64,000 nucleotides of DNA from Ascarosepion bandense (GCA_037127315.1 JBBBDQ010000230.1:354501-418500), one strand, 5' to 3'; positions 9,834 to 21,957 are shown, numbered from the stretch's first letter. Made by a program: numbers and translations. Notes: generated by a model from the letters alone, not told the origin.

Positions 9834-11029
9834 CATAGAAATAAGTTACTTGCTTTTTTTATTTTACTACTAAATATTAATATCAATTATCAGTTTTAGG
9901 TAAATTAATAATACAATTTCCCGCACTTATTTCAATGAAAACAGACGAATAAACAAAGACGTCATTTCGTTTTCGCATTTTCTAGATTTGCTTATATTTT
10001 TAAATAACTTTCTTTCTATCCTTTTTGAGAAAATTTGAAAACTCTTTCATTATATCGTTTTTTTTTTTTGGTTGTTTTTTTTCCAGTTTACGAACAGCGT
10101 TTCTAATTGTACTTCATTTGTATTTAAGGAAGAATCTGCGTCTGATGGGACATTACAATGAACGAGCATAAAAAAACAACGTCGGTGATTGTCTGTTTGT
10201 CTCTCCTGTACTTGACAAAAGGTACGTGAGTTGACTCTCAACAGAGTCAGATAAACTGTCCTGAACGCTGAGGTTCTAGCGCCATATAGGGCAAAACGAT
10301 GCACTTTACACTGCTAATAATAGCTTTCACAGAAAATATTTTCCTTTCGATCACTATTTAGTTGATGCATATATTTCCAATATTCATTTGATAGTCTTTC
10401 GCAACAACAGTATTTAGAAATCAATGATTTTTCCTTGTCTTCGACTAAAAACGTTATTGTAAAATAAAGATCCGCTGTTTTAATTTGATCCAAAACTTCA
10501 ATCTCTGGTTTTGCTTTCGCTGTAGTTTCGAAACTTTAAAATCGTCCCGGAAAGACAAGCTACAAAGAAGAAGAAGCAAAAGAAGAAGGTGAGAAAACTA
10601 TTGTTCCATGGATTAATACAATGGATAATCTGAAAGTGAGTCGACGTGAAATCCGCTTACTGAGATCTCTTTATGCCAGCTGTAATCATCCAGGAGAGAA
10701 ATAGTCGCCTTCTATTTCCACTGGATAAATTTCGGGGTTTAATGTGGATTAAAATAATATTTTGGTTGCTCTTGTATTTTTAGATACAGAATTTGGAGTT
10801 TCTCACGAACATAAAAAAATATAAAAATAATCCATGTAAATGTGAAATGAGCTAACATCTAAAAGAATGAAAGTTTTCAATAATATATGCATAATCTGAA
10901 ATTAAGTTTTTGAGTAGAACATTCATGGAAAGCATTCTGACTTAACTTGAGAAGGACATAATTGGAAGAAAAAAACTTTGAGAACCACTAATTTAGACTT
11001 TTCAAGTGCAAGGAATGAAAAGACAACTA
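9834..11029. other. AT-rich DNA without recognised genes
   Basis: Contains short poly-T and GAAGAAGAAG tracts. An 84-residue minus frame (10050-10304) is unrecognised. I see no repeat family shared with the rest of the window. Confidence 0.5.
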
Positions 11030-11442
11030 CAGTAGGACCTCACCGTACGAGATTAATTCGTTCCCAGACTGGTCTAGTATTGCAATTTACTCATTTTACA
11101 AAGTTTTCACTAAAATTAATAAAAAATAATTAATTGGTTTCAGCGCCACAAAAAACATCCAAAATGTTTATTTTTTTAAGTATTTTTAGCAGAAAGAGTG
11201 AAGTTAGTAAAATCTTCTGCAGTAAAGCATAATAAAACGTTCTATATCGTAGAAATATATGACGTCAGCTAGCAACGCTATCGATTGTCTCCCTTTACCT
11301 CAATCATTGACCGCAACATGTGTATGACGGCCGCTCGTACTGCAAACTTTTACTTGTCATATGATACAAAAATTCTTACGAATGGTGGCTCGTAAAATAA
11401 GTTACTCGCACGATGTGTACCTCGTACTACACGTTTCTACTG
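11030..11442. mobile_element. pogo/Tigger-like MITE
   Basis: Begins CAGTAGGACCTCACCGTACG immediately after a TA and ends with the complementary type of terminus GTACTACACGTTTCTACTG. The outer six bases (CAGTAG / CTACTG) are perfect inverted repeats. Imperfect inverted similarity continues inward, with CGTACGAG near the left end against CTCGCACG and CTCGTAC near the right. CAGTAG...CCTC termini at a TA target are characteristic of pogo/Tigger elements. The base pair after the right end is AA rather than TA, so the target duplication is imperfect. There is no coding capacity, so it is a non-autonomous copy. Confidence 0.55.
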
Positions 11443-13015
11443 AATAATATTCTAGTAAAATCACTAATCAACACTTTGGGCATTTCTTTCGTTCACATGG
11501 ATCATCCAAATACATTTAGATCATACATGTATGACAATATCCTCTCCGGAAATTGTTGTGATGATGAGTGAAACCTGAATCCGGGTCGATGCTGTCGACA
11601 CGGCACCAATTATGACGACGCTCTCAGGTCACTGGTCGTGATGGTCTCGTCACAGTGACTGGTCCTCAAGGCGTCTATTACAACGGTGAACTTTCCTACC
11701 CAAGCTGTGTATTTTGATCTCAGGAAAGAGACGTTGAAAATCTGGTGGCCCTTTCTCTGCTACCTCAAACCAGACCGGACTCAAGTGTAAACTTGTGTTG
11801 ATAAAATAAAACACGGCACCAAAAATAAATAAATAAATTCGAAGGCGTCTGGATAAGTTGCGAAAAAGTCTATATATATATAAAAAATAATTAGCAACAG
11901 AAGCAGAAAGTACTGTCGTCGAATTCAATTTTAACGACGGAGCTTTCGTTTAGAATATTCAGAGCTTTCACTTTTGAAAATCGTTAAAAAAAAGTCTCTT
12001 CAGGGCTCTTTACCGAAGCTTCACGAAAATAGCCGAAGTGGGGTGTTTTGGAGACGTAAATTCGTCTTGTCTCTTTCGTTCGGCAGCTCCTACTGCTAGT
12101 TTAGCTCTTTCTCGGCTCTTTCTGTTTCTAGACATCTTCAGCCAAGGCTCTATCGGAGGTGAATTATTCGACTTTGACTCTTTTAAGTCGGTCGGCTGCA
12201 GGCTTTTCTACATTTCTTTATATCTTCAGCCAGGAGCTCTATGGCAAGCGACCAGCCTTTTTGGTCATGGCTCTAAGTTGGGAACACTTTCCTCTCAGTC
12301 TTTACATCTCTGGGTCAAGAAACGACTGGGCGTCGACTGCCTCGATTTTATGCTTGTCCCAAATTCTATTGGGAGGTGTAGGATGGACCCGGGTTATCTA
12401 TCCAAATCAAATCTTTGACTAGTGAGTTTACTTCCACCTCCACTTTTTGAGGTGCGGGTTTGGTTCAACCAATGAGGTAACAAAATCAACTTTGACTTAA
12501 TTTCTCTTCAAATTCTTTATCCTGATTACATCATTTTAGGTTTTCCAATTTTCAAATCCTTTCCCAGCAAATTTGGTAACTAAGGATCTGACATTACCCT
12601 AACCCATCAAAAGTTTTGACAGTCTTGTTTTCACTACCTCTATTTTTCACTTTCACCGGCCGAAAACCCAAAGCTTCTGATCGATTTTGAATAAACAATG
12701 CAAAAATATATTTTTCCGTTCTATTCTCTTCATTTTCCAACTAGTTTTTCTGTTTTTGAGGTTTTACAAATTTTTAACAAATCTGTTTTCTTTAACTCTA
12801 CTCATATTGCGATTGACAATGAATTGCAAAATCAACAATACAACTAATAATAATTTCTTTCGTTCCGTCGGATTAAACTTAGGATTAGATTTCTTTCTTT
12901 TGATGCAATTTTACAAGGCAATCTTAAACAAGACAATTACGTTTTACAAATTTCTTAAGCAGGGCAATTTTGGGTTTACACATGAGCAATTTAGCTGTTT
13001 ATCACGATTGCATCA

Positions 13016-13016
<1 letters not shown>
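11443..13016. other. moderately GC-rich stretch with unassigned open frames
   Basis: Overlapping plus frames at 12038-12418 (126 residues) and 12159-12422 (87 residues) and a minus frame at 11650-11928 (92 residues) lie here. None has a motif I recognise. The duplicated phrase TCTTCAGCCA (near 12139 and 12225) and the repeated ACACGGCACCAA (near 11597 and 11810) point to repeat-derived DNA, perhaps an LTR or untranslated region. Splice signals were not evident. Confidence 0.3.

Positions 13017-13058
<42 letters not shown>
13017..13058. repeat. (TA)n array flanked by inverted sequence
   Basis: The array sits between TATCACGATTGCATCA and its near complement TGATGCAATCTTGATA (13059-13074). The whole segment forms a hairpin whose loop is the TA array. 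Confidence 0.9.
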
Positions 13059-13063
<5 letters not shown>

Positions 13064-13104
13064 GCAATCTTGATAAACAGTCAAATATATATATTCATAT
13101 TTTT

Positions 13105-13708
13105 TTATAAGCGTTTCACCCCGAGCAAGGCATTTCACTGCCACTACTGCGCAGAGGACTACAGATGGAGATTGTAGTTGTCGGGAAAGCAGAAATGTGG
13201 AAGGGAATTCCACGGGCGGGAAGCGCGAGAAAAGAAGCTGTTGGAGTAGAAATTACGGTTACATCTTATCTGTTTAATTGTAAAAGGGTGGGACCTAGTT
13301 GCTAATCTAGTATGTCGTGTAAATTAGTGCTTAGGCGGCACCAATGATCTACGTTCATCGGAGCAGAAGCCATGAAAGTACTTGTAGAAGAGGCACAGGG
13401 AAGCCACATCACGCCGGTGAGAGAGTGGTTGCAGCCTGTCTGCCAAGACAGTCTCAACCACGTTATAGATTCTCCTTTGTATTTTGTCAAGAAGCCCAAG
13501 GAGAGTAGCAGGGACACCCGACCAGATATGACAGCAGTATTCAATACATGGTCGGATGGTAGATTTGTATATGTGAAGGATAGATTCAGGCAGGAAAAAC
13601 TTCCGGGCCCTGCACGGAGAGCCAACTTTCATAGCGGCGGATTTGGCAATGGATTCGATATAGTCATTCCATTTGTGGTCCGCCGAAAGTGTAAGGTCAA
13701 GGAGGCGT
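13105..13708 (-). pseudogene. Jockey-like LINE, C-terminal part and 3' end (copy 1)
   Basis: The minus strand encodes the post-catalytic 'thumb' and C-terminal region of a non-LTR reverse transcriptase. The pieces are [18 protein letters not shown], the cluster IRPCIEYCCHIW, SHRRDVASLCLFYKYF, and after a stop and frameshift FTIKQIRCN...FFSRASRPWNSLP...FPDNYNL. The 3' terminus is AGTGGCAGTGAAATGCC TTGCTCGGGGTGA followed by an A-rich tail to about 13100. The 5' end stops abruptly at a TA array at 13709, so the copy is 5'-truncated. It is closely related to the plus-strand copy at 35.6-36.5 kb. Polymerase catalytic motifs are not in this fragment. Confidence 0.8.
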
Positions 13709-13710
13709 AT

Positions 13711-13749
<39 letters not shown>

Positions 13750-13751
13750 TG

Positions 13752-13800
<49 letters not shown>

Positions 13801-13838
13801 ATATATATATATATGTATATATACATGTATATATATAA
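13709..13838. repeat. interrupted (TA)n array
   Basis: About 130 bases of TA with several TACATGTA interruptions. It lies exactly between the truncated LINE end and a minus-strand SINE. Confidence 0.95.
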
Positions 13839-13920
13839 TCCTGGCTAGAAGCAATAAAATATCTAAACCGTACTGATGTGCTATAATCCAGCGAAACAGA
13901 TCTGTCTGCGGATGACTAAT
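13839..13920 (-). mobile_element. SINE family D, 5' half (minus)
   Basis: Read on the minus strand: TCATCCGCAGACAGATCTGT through the tRNA-like region to GCTTCTAGCCAGGATT. It then runs straight into the TA array, as the plus copy at 0.8 kb does close to the same internal point. Confidence 0.6.
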
Positions 13921-14009
13921 TATGCTTTCACACCCCCATTGAGCATTCTGGAAGAATGGTAGACTTTGAAAGAACCGTAACTATTCAAGCATCTACGCCT
14001 CGTTCATTT

Positions 14010-14215
14010 AGTAATGAATTTGAATTCTCTCGGCTACTGGCACGTTTATACATTGCATATAACACGCTAAAGTCCACCTACTTCTACTGAGCGCCCATAG
14101 ATCAGAGATAGCATCACCGACTGATGTCAATTCGGGTTTCCATCCTGGATGGAAGCAATCGGATGTATGACCGTACTGATCAGCTGTGATACAACGAAAC
14201 AATAGCATAATAGCA
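14010..14215 (-). mobile_element. SINE family D, nearly full copy (minus)
   Basis: Minus strand: GTATCACAGCTGATCAGTACGG-like A-box part, CATCCAGGATGGAAACCCG at the B-box position, then the body through CTATGGGCGCTCAGTAGAAG, TTTAGCGTGTTATATGC and GCCAGTAGCCGAGAG to AATTCATTAC. With the copy at 51.66 kb this defines the family: a tRNA-derived head and a body of about 120 bases. A 29-bp unit (ACAATAGCATAATAGCAT) is duplicated at 14200-14257 just beyond the 5' end. Confidence 0.68.
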
Positions 14216-15162
14216 TATGTCTAGAAAACAATAGCATAATAGCATATGTCTAGAAAATTACTTGCTGCCTCGATATACTAAATATATATATATATATAGA
14301 CACACACACATACATACACGCAAACACATACATATAAGATTAAACGAGTGGAAGTGGGTTGCACATGAAATATATAATAATTCAGTGGGAAAAATATAAT
14401 GTCTGATAAAGAAACGTCTATAAATTCAAAAAATATCTTAAGATGGATATTCTTAAAAATATTTAGAATCTACTGACCTTCAAATATTTATATACGAATA
14501 GTTACGTAAGGTACTAACTACCGTTTTCAGGTGGAACTAACAGAATGATAGAAGTGTTGCATAAGATTTATACTAAACTGTTACATTAATTCCACTTAGT
14601 TCTTAATCAACTAATGGAAAATTCCAAGATGAACGCGATCACCGTCATATTACGCACTTTTCAGTTGCATAACTTTAGTCTAGCGGCCTTTCATTTCTTT
14701 TGACACGTTAATTATCAGTATCGAATACTCTTTTGCATTACATGACAAGCGACGTTTGTACGAGACTTACATTTTTGTATCTTTTTTTTTTTTAGTTTTA
14801 GATTTGGACTAAAAGAAGAAAGACATACTGTCGATTTATTGTCAAACACTTCGTCTTTTTTTTTTTTTCATAAACGCGCTCTTCTCCATGGTTTGAACAA
14901 TACTTGAAGATTTACGTCAATCATTTTATTTTAATAATAATAGAAATAATACTGGAACATTTGCTATTAAAATGTATTGTTAGTCACTTGAATATAAAAT
15001 TTACTGCTAGTTCATTTTGCTTTAAAACGTGTTGCAGGTCATTTTTATATAATATTATATCGTTGGTAATATCACTAAAAATATATTGTTGGTAATTTTT
15101 GTATGAAAAAGTATTAATACTATTTAAAATATACAGTCTTTCTTCAAAACACAGATGATTAC

Positions 15163-15165
<3 letters not shown>
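14216..15165. other. AT-rich DNA, no gene recognised
   Basis: Contains a short (TA)n (14282-14297), poly-T runs and, at 14960-15110, an irregular repeat whose complement reads TTACCAACAATA. The same phrase occurs twice at 50.89-50.94 kb. Confidence 0.4.

Positions 15166-15230
<65 letters not shown>
15166..15230. repeat. (TA)n (GA)n compound microsatellite
   Basis: TA to about 15202, then GA to about 15229. The same TA-then-GA order occurs at 17.23-17.33 kb and 63.04-63.12 kb. Confidence 0.94.
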
Positions 15231-15234
<4 letters not shown>

Positions 15235-15806
15235 TGAGTGTATGTAAGAGAAAGAGAGTCTCCTCCAGAAGTATTAGAACAGGAAGGGCAATTAATTTTA
15301 TTTTGATGTTTCCTAAAGACGTTTGAGTTAAGGGACAAAAATGAATATGAGTAAATATTTCAGATTTTATTTCCTTTCATTTACATTTGTTGTAACACGA
15401 AAAAGCTTTTGCGTGAATAATCACCAAGATTGTGGCTTGGAATAATGTATCAACAAGTACAAGACTCACACGCAGCACGAAGTAGATACCTTGCTAGTGA
15501 ACTGCTAACCAGTATAATATTATTGTATAAAATACAAAATATGTGGCACATGTAAATATGGATATTGGGGATGGCTCGTCTTTATCTGTCTTAAATTAAC
15601 TTAGCTAGCCTAATTCGCTAGCCTAAGCAGACTATATAATATCCATTGAAAGAAAACATCAATTTCTTCCTTTCCATTTTTACTACAAACACTATAGCGT
15701 CTCAAAAACATTATGAAAATGTAATTAGTCCCATATGTATTATTTGTCTGTGGAGAGTGGGAATTAAAAAATTTAAAATTGAAAAACCCGATGAATATTT
15801 GTAAAT

Positions 15807-16087
15807 CAGTCAGTTAAGTGCCATACTTCGGCCGATCACGAAACATGACTGACTAGGCAGATCATTATTTCGCAGTAGGTGTCATTGCTTTCTGCGGTCG
15901 ACTGGTTGCCAGCCAAGGCTATAGAACCCAATCTGTTCTATTATTTGACCCATAACTAGAGGGAAGAGACGGACTGATACCTTTCCTAAGGGTATTGGCG
16001 CGTAAGTACATGCAAAGAATTCGACTGGATTTCGAACATGGCACCTCGATCTCTCGTTCGAAATCGATATCCACTGCATCATAACGC
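15807..16087 (-). mobile_element. tRNA-derived SINE, family A
   Basis: Read on the minus strand it starts near GATGCAGTGGATATCGATT (A box) and passes a B-box region around CGAAATCCAGTC. It then has the CCTTAGGAAAGGTAT body, TATGGGTCAAATAATAG and TTGGCTGGCAACCAGT, and ends CACTTAACTGACTG. The stem-forming segment CATGTCTC...GAGACATG of other copies is altered here. Part of the nearly 300-bp family seen about a dozen times in the window. Confidence 0.78.
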
Positions 16088-16290
16088 ACATCATATTTGT
16101 ACAATAGACTATGCAATTTACCAAAATTAAACAGAAACATCAGTTAGCTGGACAAAATTATAGCGGGGCGTGTATAAATCAAACAGTCATTTCTCCAACC
16201 AGAAACACAATCACGCACTCATCCAAACACAACAAATGCAAAATAAACACACTCAAAAAAAATTTCCCGCATCAAATTAACACTTCTAGG

Positions 16291-16567
16291 TCAGTAAGTT
16301 GAGTGCCATACGTGAAACACGCTTGGGCGATCTGGGCAGAAGATTATCCAGCAGTAGGTTGCCATTGCTTTCTGCGGTAGATTGGCTGCCAGCCAAGGCT
16401 ATAGAACCCAATCTGTCCTGCTATGTAACCCATAACTGGAGGGAGAAGACGGATTTATACCTTTCCCATAGGTATTTGTGCGTAAGTGAATGCAATGGAT
16501 TCAACTGGTATTCGAACTCGGCTCTCTGATTTCTCGTTCCGAACCGGTATCTACTGCACCACAACGA
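16291..16567 (-). mobile_element. tRNA-derived SINE, family A
   Basis: Minus orientation, about 200 bases from the preceding copy and in the same direction. A box TGGTGCAGTAGATACCGGTT, B-box region GAGTTCGAATACCAGTT, body CCTATGGGAAAGGTAT and ATGGGTTACATAGCAGGACA, and end GGCACTCAACTTACTG. Confidence 0.8.
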
Positions 16568-17230
16568 ACGGAAAAGTGGTTGGGGAGTTAAGCTAAATAA
16601 AATGGGACAACAAAAAATAAAAGTAAGTCTAATGAACATACACACCAAAGTTAAGATTAAACATGGCAAAACAAAAAGTAAAAAAACCCTGAACTAACTT
16701 ACTTTTGAATGGGGTTGACGATTTTTAATAGAGGATTTTAAATATCTTAATGCTTAACTGAAATCAAAATGTCACTCCAGTTTCTTTCACTCGATAGATA
16801 CGACTAAAACTCAACCATCTTTTGACAAATTCTGATGGGGGGGGGAGTCGTCGCCTTTCCGTTCTGATATTGATTTTAAGCTGATGCTTAAAGAACAAAA
16901 TCACTTGGAAAAAGGAATACTTCTCGTCCTCATAGAATTCGTTTTGTCGCATCGTCCATATCACGACTTGCATAACACCTAATAAGCATAACTACACACA
17001 AGGTTCAGTCCTAGTCAACGACGGCACGACATTACTAGAAACAGAAGGACAAAGAACTTTCTGCGCAGCATGCCTACCATGAAGATAGTTTTGAAGCTAC
17101 ATATTACGAACATTTTCACAACTTTTAGCTACATTTTATTTATGTTGAAATAGATATCTATAATCTATTTCTCTCTCAAGTTCATCTTTTTAAAAAACAA
17201 TGACTTGCGACCAGAAGGCATCTATCAAAG

Positions 17231-17231
<1 letters not shown>
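16568..17231. other. AT-rich DNA, no gene recognised
   Basis: Only short unrecognised frames and a G9 run near 16838. Confidence 0.45.
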
Positions 17232-17324
<93 letters not shown>

Positions 17325-17330
17325 TTGAGA
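17232..17330. repeat. (TA)n (GA)n compound microsatellite
   Basis: TA to about 17277, then about 50 bases of (GA)n with single A interruptions. Confidence 0.95.
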
Positions 17331-17424
17331 CGGGTTGATAGATGTCTATTTCAACATACAAGTATAATAATAATTTTGTAGCTAATCCTAACAATTATTT
17401 TGTTAATTTTTTTTATTATAATAG

Positions 17425-19720
17425 ATCTTGCTGCTTCCCGAGTCCTTGCGGGGTCTACGGGGGCCCTAAGCCCGACACTGATCGGACGCTTTTGGGCGAA
17501 CTACTCATACCCGCCTAAGAAATCTCTTTGCAAACCCAAACAGATTTTCGCATCCCCAGCCAGGTGAGTAGTGCCTCCCTATTAGTGAGGCATTCATCGC
17601 GGTCGCTTAAGGCCATAGAGAGCGAGCCATATTCTTTGTCAGAATGAGCTTGTCGATCAGATCATCTTGAACAGATCCCCGTTATAGTACATGTCGAGAC
17701 AACTCCTGGACTATGGAGAGGCAGTCCGTCGTCCGGAAGAGGTAACTGAGTGCAAACCGCCATTGACGTTAGAAGGATCACACACACGGAGGTAAACGGT
17801 GGACCACCTTCTCGCACGAGTGCCTACTTCCTAGGGACGGGAAGTTGTAGTGGACGTCATATTTCCAGAATTCGTCTTTCCCATTAGCTTGCGAACACTT
17901 TCGTTCCAGGAGGGCGATGCGAAGCGTATGTTGACGAATCTCAACCGCCTTCAGAAGAGTGGAGATAAAAGATCTCCTGACACAGCTTAAGAGCCTTGGA
18001 TCCCCACAAAAAAGAGAAAACGAAGGCCTTGACTAATGTCAATAAATTGGCATGCAGAATGAGAAGCCCAGAGTGTCAGTAAAGGGAAATCGTGTATATA
18101 TAAGCAACACATACTTCCGACTTCCCCTTAAAGAAAATGTTTCTCCAAGATAATAGACGACCTCTGGCCTCGGTCTTCTCCCGTAAATCCGGCCAGTTCA
18201 TTTCTAACTGGTCAGCCCCAAAGCAGACGCAGAGTATTTGATCGGCCCCTTCCACACATCAAACGGTAAGCCAACAGACTTATCGCGGTGGATCTTGGCC
18301 CCTGTAACCGCCACTTACCCTCTGCTTTCTTTGCCGCCTTCATCAATCTCAGCTTTGCTCGACACAAGAGACGAATCGTTGTCAGCATATGCAGAATACC
18401 TGGTCGAATATATGGTCGAGGTTGTAGCATCAGGTAATGAGATTCCGCATATGACCAGATTCGCTTTCAACTTGTGAAGGTAATTCTCAACGCAAGGACC
18501 TAAAGCAAAGGCGAAAGCGAACAACCTTAACGAATAGAGCAAGTTAATGGAAAAGGCTCTGATTGTACCCCATTCACTTCCACGAGAGCACCGGGGTAAG
18601 CGTAAAGAAGTAGTATCCAATTGCGTAATTACAACCCAAAACTAGTGGCCGAAAGGACAGACTCTATAAAACGATTGTCAACCTTATAGAATATCTTAGG
18701 TTGATTTAAATTAATTAGCGTTGAATCAGTACCGCCTTTCTCGAGGATCAAACGTACTAAATGAAGGTTACTCTGATTAGTCTTACCCTTCATTGCACAA
18801 GTCAGTTCAGGGCCAATCTGGCTACCGAGGAGAGACTGCTGGACAATATCTTGGCTAGTATTCCTCAACTCTGTATCTTACATCGTCAAAGACCTGAAGT
18901 TGTCAGTTTTATTTCCACCGTCCTTGTTTTTGCCCAGCATCTTGATCACACCCCTATGGATGTTTATGTTATAAACCCCTGCTTCATCCAGTTGTTATAA
19001 ATCAGTGCCAGCAAGGAAACAAGAACGGGCAACTGAAAGACCTTATTATCCCGGAATTTGTCCTGGCCAACCAGCTCACCGCATCCCAGACTCTGTCACA
19101 AAGCGGGAGAAGTCGCTTAAATAGGTGTGGAACTGAGTAGTGCTCAGACAGGGCCCTTTCGTGAAAATTTCCTGAAAGTAGTCACGAATACCTTCAACTA
19201 TGTCCGCGTTTCTAGTCACGACCCGCTTATCCGGCAATGTGACGCACACGATACACATTTAGAAGCATTTCTCCGTTTCTTTGCACGCCAATCAACGGCC
19301 ATATTAGTTACTTCAAGAGACATTCTTTTTAATTTAGCCCTAAGAGAGTTTGATCGTTCTTGATAAGCAAGGAGGCCTGCTCCGCCCTAGCAAAGGTTAC
19401 GTCCCTACTAACACAGGATTTAATCACCTGATCAGCATTCGATTGTACTGCCATTAGTACTGCTAACCCAGACAGATTAAGTCGACGACTATATTCATCA
19501 GCAAACAACCTAATTGTAGGTTTTAACTAATACCATCACTTATTTCTAACTATAGCTCTAGTCAATTCCCGCTGTATCATTAGTAGAAACTGGTTCTAGA
19601 AATCTTGCTCATCAAACAACGAAGTGTTCAATTTCCAGTAACCATTTAATTTAGTTTTAAGATTATCTATTCAATAGTTTTCTCGGATAATAGGAAGACA
19701 GAGATCGATGATTGCTAGTT
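17425..19720 (-). pseudogene. Tx1-like (L1-group) LINE ORF2 remnant
   Basis: A long minus-strand, comparatively GC-rich pseudogene. In order it holds a linker upstream of RT with YWKLNTSLFDEQDF (about 19640), RAEQASLLIKNDQTLLG, and YFQEIFTKGPCLS (about 19150). The RT core has CAMKGKTNQSNLHLVRLILE and STLINLNQPKIFYKVDNRF (about 18760-18690), the latter holding the first catalytic aspartate region with F-D decayed to F-Y. It continues with LPDATTSTIYSTRYSAYADN (about 18440-18378). The second catalytic box reads YADN instead of YADD. The downstream connection region continues to GMRKSVWVCKEIS and beyond, to about 17430. Several frameshifts and stops. The layout resembles Tx1-type elements; the subgroup is my recollection of the family and less certain than the RT call. 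Confidence 0.75.
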
Positions 19721-19732
19721 GGGAATCTCCAG

Positions 19733-19850
19733 GTGGTGTAATGGTTAGCAAGCTTGTCTCTCTAGAACCATTACAACTGTGTAGTGAGTTCGATCCTCAC
19801 TGGGTGTCCCTTACTTTCGGCCTTGTACTACATCTAAGCTACGCTTAGAA
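19733..19850 (+). mobile_element. tRNA-derived SINE, family C
   Basis: A tRNA-like head with A box TGGTGTAATGGTTAGCAAG and B box GAGTTCGATCCTCACTGG. It is followed by TCCCTTACTTTCGGCCTTGT and CTACATCTAAGCTACGC, the last part tandemly repeated (CGCTTAGAAAATCA). The spacing between boxes is close to a tRNA, but the sequence cannot fold to an intact cloverleaf as read. A minus copy of the 3' part lies at 44.45-44.55 kb. Confidence 0.6.
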
Positions 19851-20506
19851 AATCACGCTTAGAAAATCACGCTAGTCAGTGTAATTGCTCTCTCCTCTAT
19901 AGTGTCCACGTATTTAAGAGGATATGAACATACCATTCCTGTATATAGGTAGGTATACAACAACATTTACTTAAATGTGTTAAACAATTTTGGACAGAGC
20001 ACCCTTTTTGGAACTCACTTATTTTTCAAGTGAAGAAAACTATTAGAATACGTGAATTGATACGTGTTTCTTGTTTGTTAATTGTTGCTTATTAAATTAA
20101 ACATTATCTCTGAATGACAACTCTCGGTATTATCCTTGGATTTTATATGTAAAGACTGCATTTCTTGTTAAAAACTATAAATCAACGAAAAGACGGGAGA
20201 GCTTCTGTGAAAGTTAAGCCATCTCAAAGCTGATAAAAGATGAAATATCAATTAGAGCCACTGGTCAAATATTGCGCATAGCCAACACAGCAGTTTGAAA
20301 TATCACGAAAAAGAAAGAAACTTCTTTGAATCTGATTTCTCATCTGATCGAAATCTAACAGCACCCCATGAAAAAGATTGTCTGATTACATGCACGCCCT
20401 CGTTAACAAAATTAGCAATATCCAGTCCTAACCAGGCTCACCCAGTGGCTTTACGTGTCCCAACGAACGGGCGTTCCCTTAATATAAATGTGTGTGCGTA
20501 CATTTT
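19851..20506. other. AT-rich DNA, no gene recognised
   Basis: A 131-residue plus frame (20295-20690) runs into the LINE 3' end that follows and has no recognisable motif. Confidence 0.4.
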
Positions 20507-20700
20507 TTTAAATCATATCACTCCGAGCAAGGCTGTAACGCCACTGATGTGCAGGGGGCTACGTAAGAGTGAAAAGATTGGAAAAGAAAAAAGAGAAAGC
20601 AGGAAACCACATCCTAACCAGGTAACAAGGGATGAGCCTCTTCACCTGTTCAATAGACGTGGGTGGAGTGTGAACCGGGCGATAGGTTAGTCTATCTACT
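20507..20700 (-). mobile_element. LINE-type 3' end (family E, copy 2)
   Basis: Same unit as at 3.56-3.75 kb. The minus strand ends TACGTAGCCCCCTGCACATC...GGCGTTACAGCCTTGCTCGGAGTGATATGATTT with an A-rich tail (near 20505). The body has TTCACACTCCACCCACG and the complement of GGGATGAGCCTCTTCACC. Confidence 0.6.
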
Positions 20701-20724
20701 CCAATTGGAAAAAAAGGAAAAGGA

Positions 20725-20815
20725 GTGGAAAAAAATTGGAAAAGAAAAAGCCGGAAACAACATCCTAAACAAGGAACAAGGGATGAGTCTCTTCACGTCC
20801 TCACTAGATGTATAT
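20725..20815 (-). repeat. partial duplicate of family E body
   Basis: ATTGGAAAAGAAAAAGCC through GGGATGAGTCTCTTCACG, then (TA)-rich sequence. Like the 3.99 kb unit, it lies just beyond the full copy in the same orientation. Confidence 0.55.
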
Positions 20816-21460
20816 ATATTAAGGCACTGAATAATTTCTTAAGCTGATTTTTCATAAAATATAATATTTTTTTACAAATATTAATAAGAAACACGTCACT
20901 GAAATTATTGTCCATCGCAAACCACTATTTTTACCCATCTTTCTGAGAGCATTTGACTTTCACGTCGGAAAAACGACATGTCTTTTGAGGCTTACGCACG
21001 ATCGTTTACGCTAAAATTTATCGTAGTGCATCACTTTTCATCGCAAGTCTCGGTATGATGCAAAACCTTTTTCTTTTCTGTCGTTAAAGCAGCTGATAAC
21101 ATGTGACAAGATGCTGTTCGACGTCTCTCGGCTTCAACTCCAACGGCCCATAATGTCCATGCTTTCGAATATCCTTAATATTTTCAAAGGTTTCGTAACT
21201 GTTGTTGGATCAACTCTTAATGATTCAGTAAGTGTAACTTACGCCTGACATGATTATTTATGAGGTAAAGCTCTCCAGTTCTTTGTTTCCAAACTTTTTC
21301 GGCTTTAAAACAATATATGCATGTTGTTTCCAACAGAGCACGGTTGCCGTAAATCTCAAAAAGAATTCTCTGGATTTCAGCTGAAGATTTCTTTTGAATA
21401 AAGTAGTGCAGTAAAATGTTTTAACATCTGAAAATATTTACACACAGTTCAGTAAACACC
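20816..21460. other. unique AT-rich DNA
   Basis: No gene or shared repeat recognised. Confidence 0.45.
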
Positions 21461-21499
21461 GTCTGTTGGAAAACAGCAAGAACTTATTCAAGGTCCTAA

Positions 21500-21513
21500 A
21501 ATATGTGTGTGTA

Positions 21514-21556
<43 letters not shown>

Positions 21557-21883
21557 CTGTGCGTGTGCGTGTACGTGTGTGCGTGTGTGTGTGTGTGCGT
21601 GCATATATATGTGAAAACTATTTACACGCAGTTCGGAAAAAGCCGTCTGTTGGAAAACATCGAGAAATTATTCAAGGTCCTAATATATGTGTGTGCGTAT
21701 GTGCGTCTGTAGACACACGTGTGTGTCTGAGCGCCCACGGGTGTGTATGTTCATGCGTGTGTGCGTGTGTATGTGTGTGTATGTGTGTTTGTGGTAACAT
21801 TGAGATATATGCCGAGCGGCAAAGTTGTGTTTCATGCTTGAACGCCAGCTTCAGTCCATGTGTATTGCTTCTTGGCTCGATAT

Positions 21884-21957
<74 letters not shown>

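Noticed and set aside
12038..12418. 126-residue plus frame as a host gene
   Set aside because: An overlapping frame of 87 residues is open in another phase, duplicated phrases suggest repeat DNA, and no motif is recognisable.
19733..19815. Functional tRNA gene
   Set aside because: A and B boxes are present but acceptor and anticodon stems do not pair as read, and a partial copy recurs at 44.5 kb with a SINE-like 3' extension.
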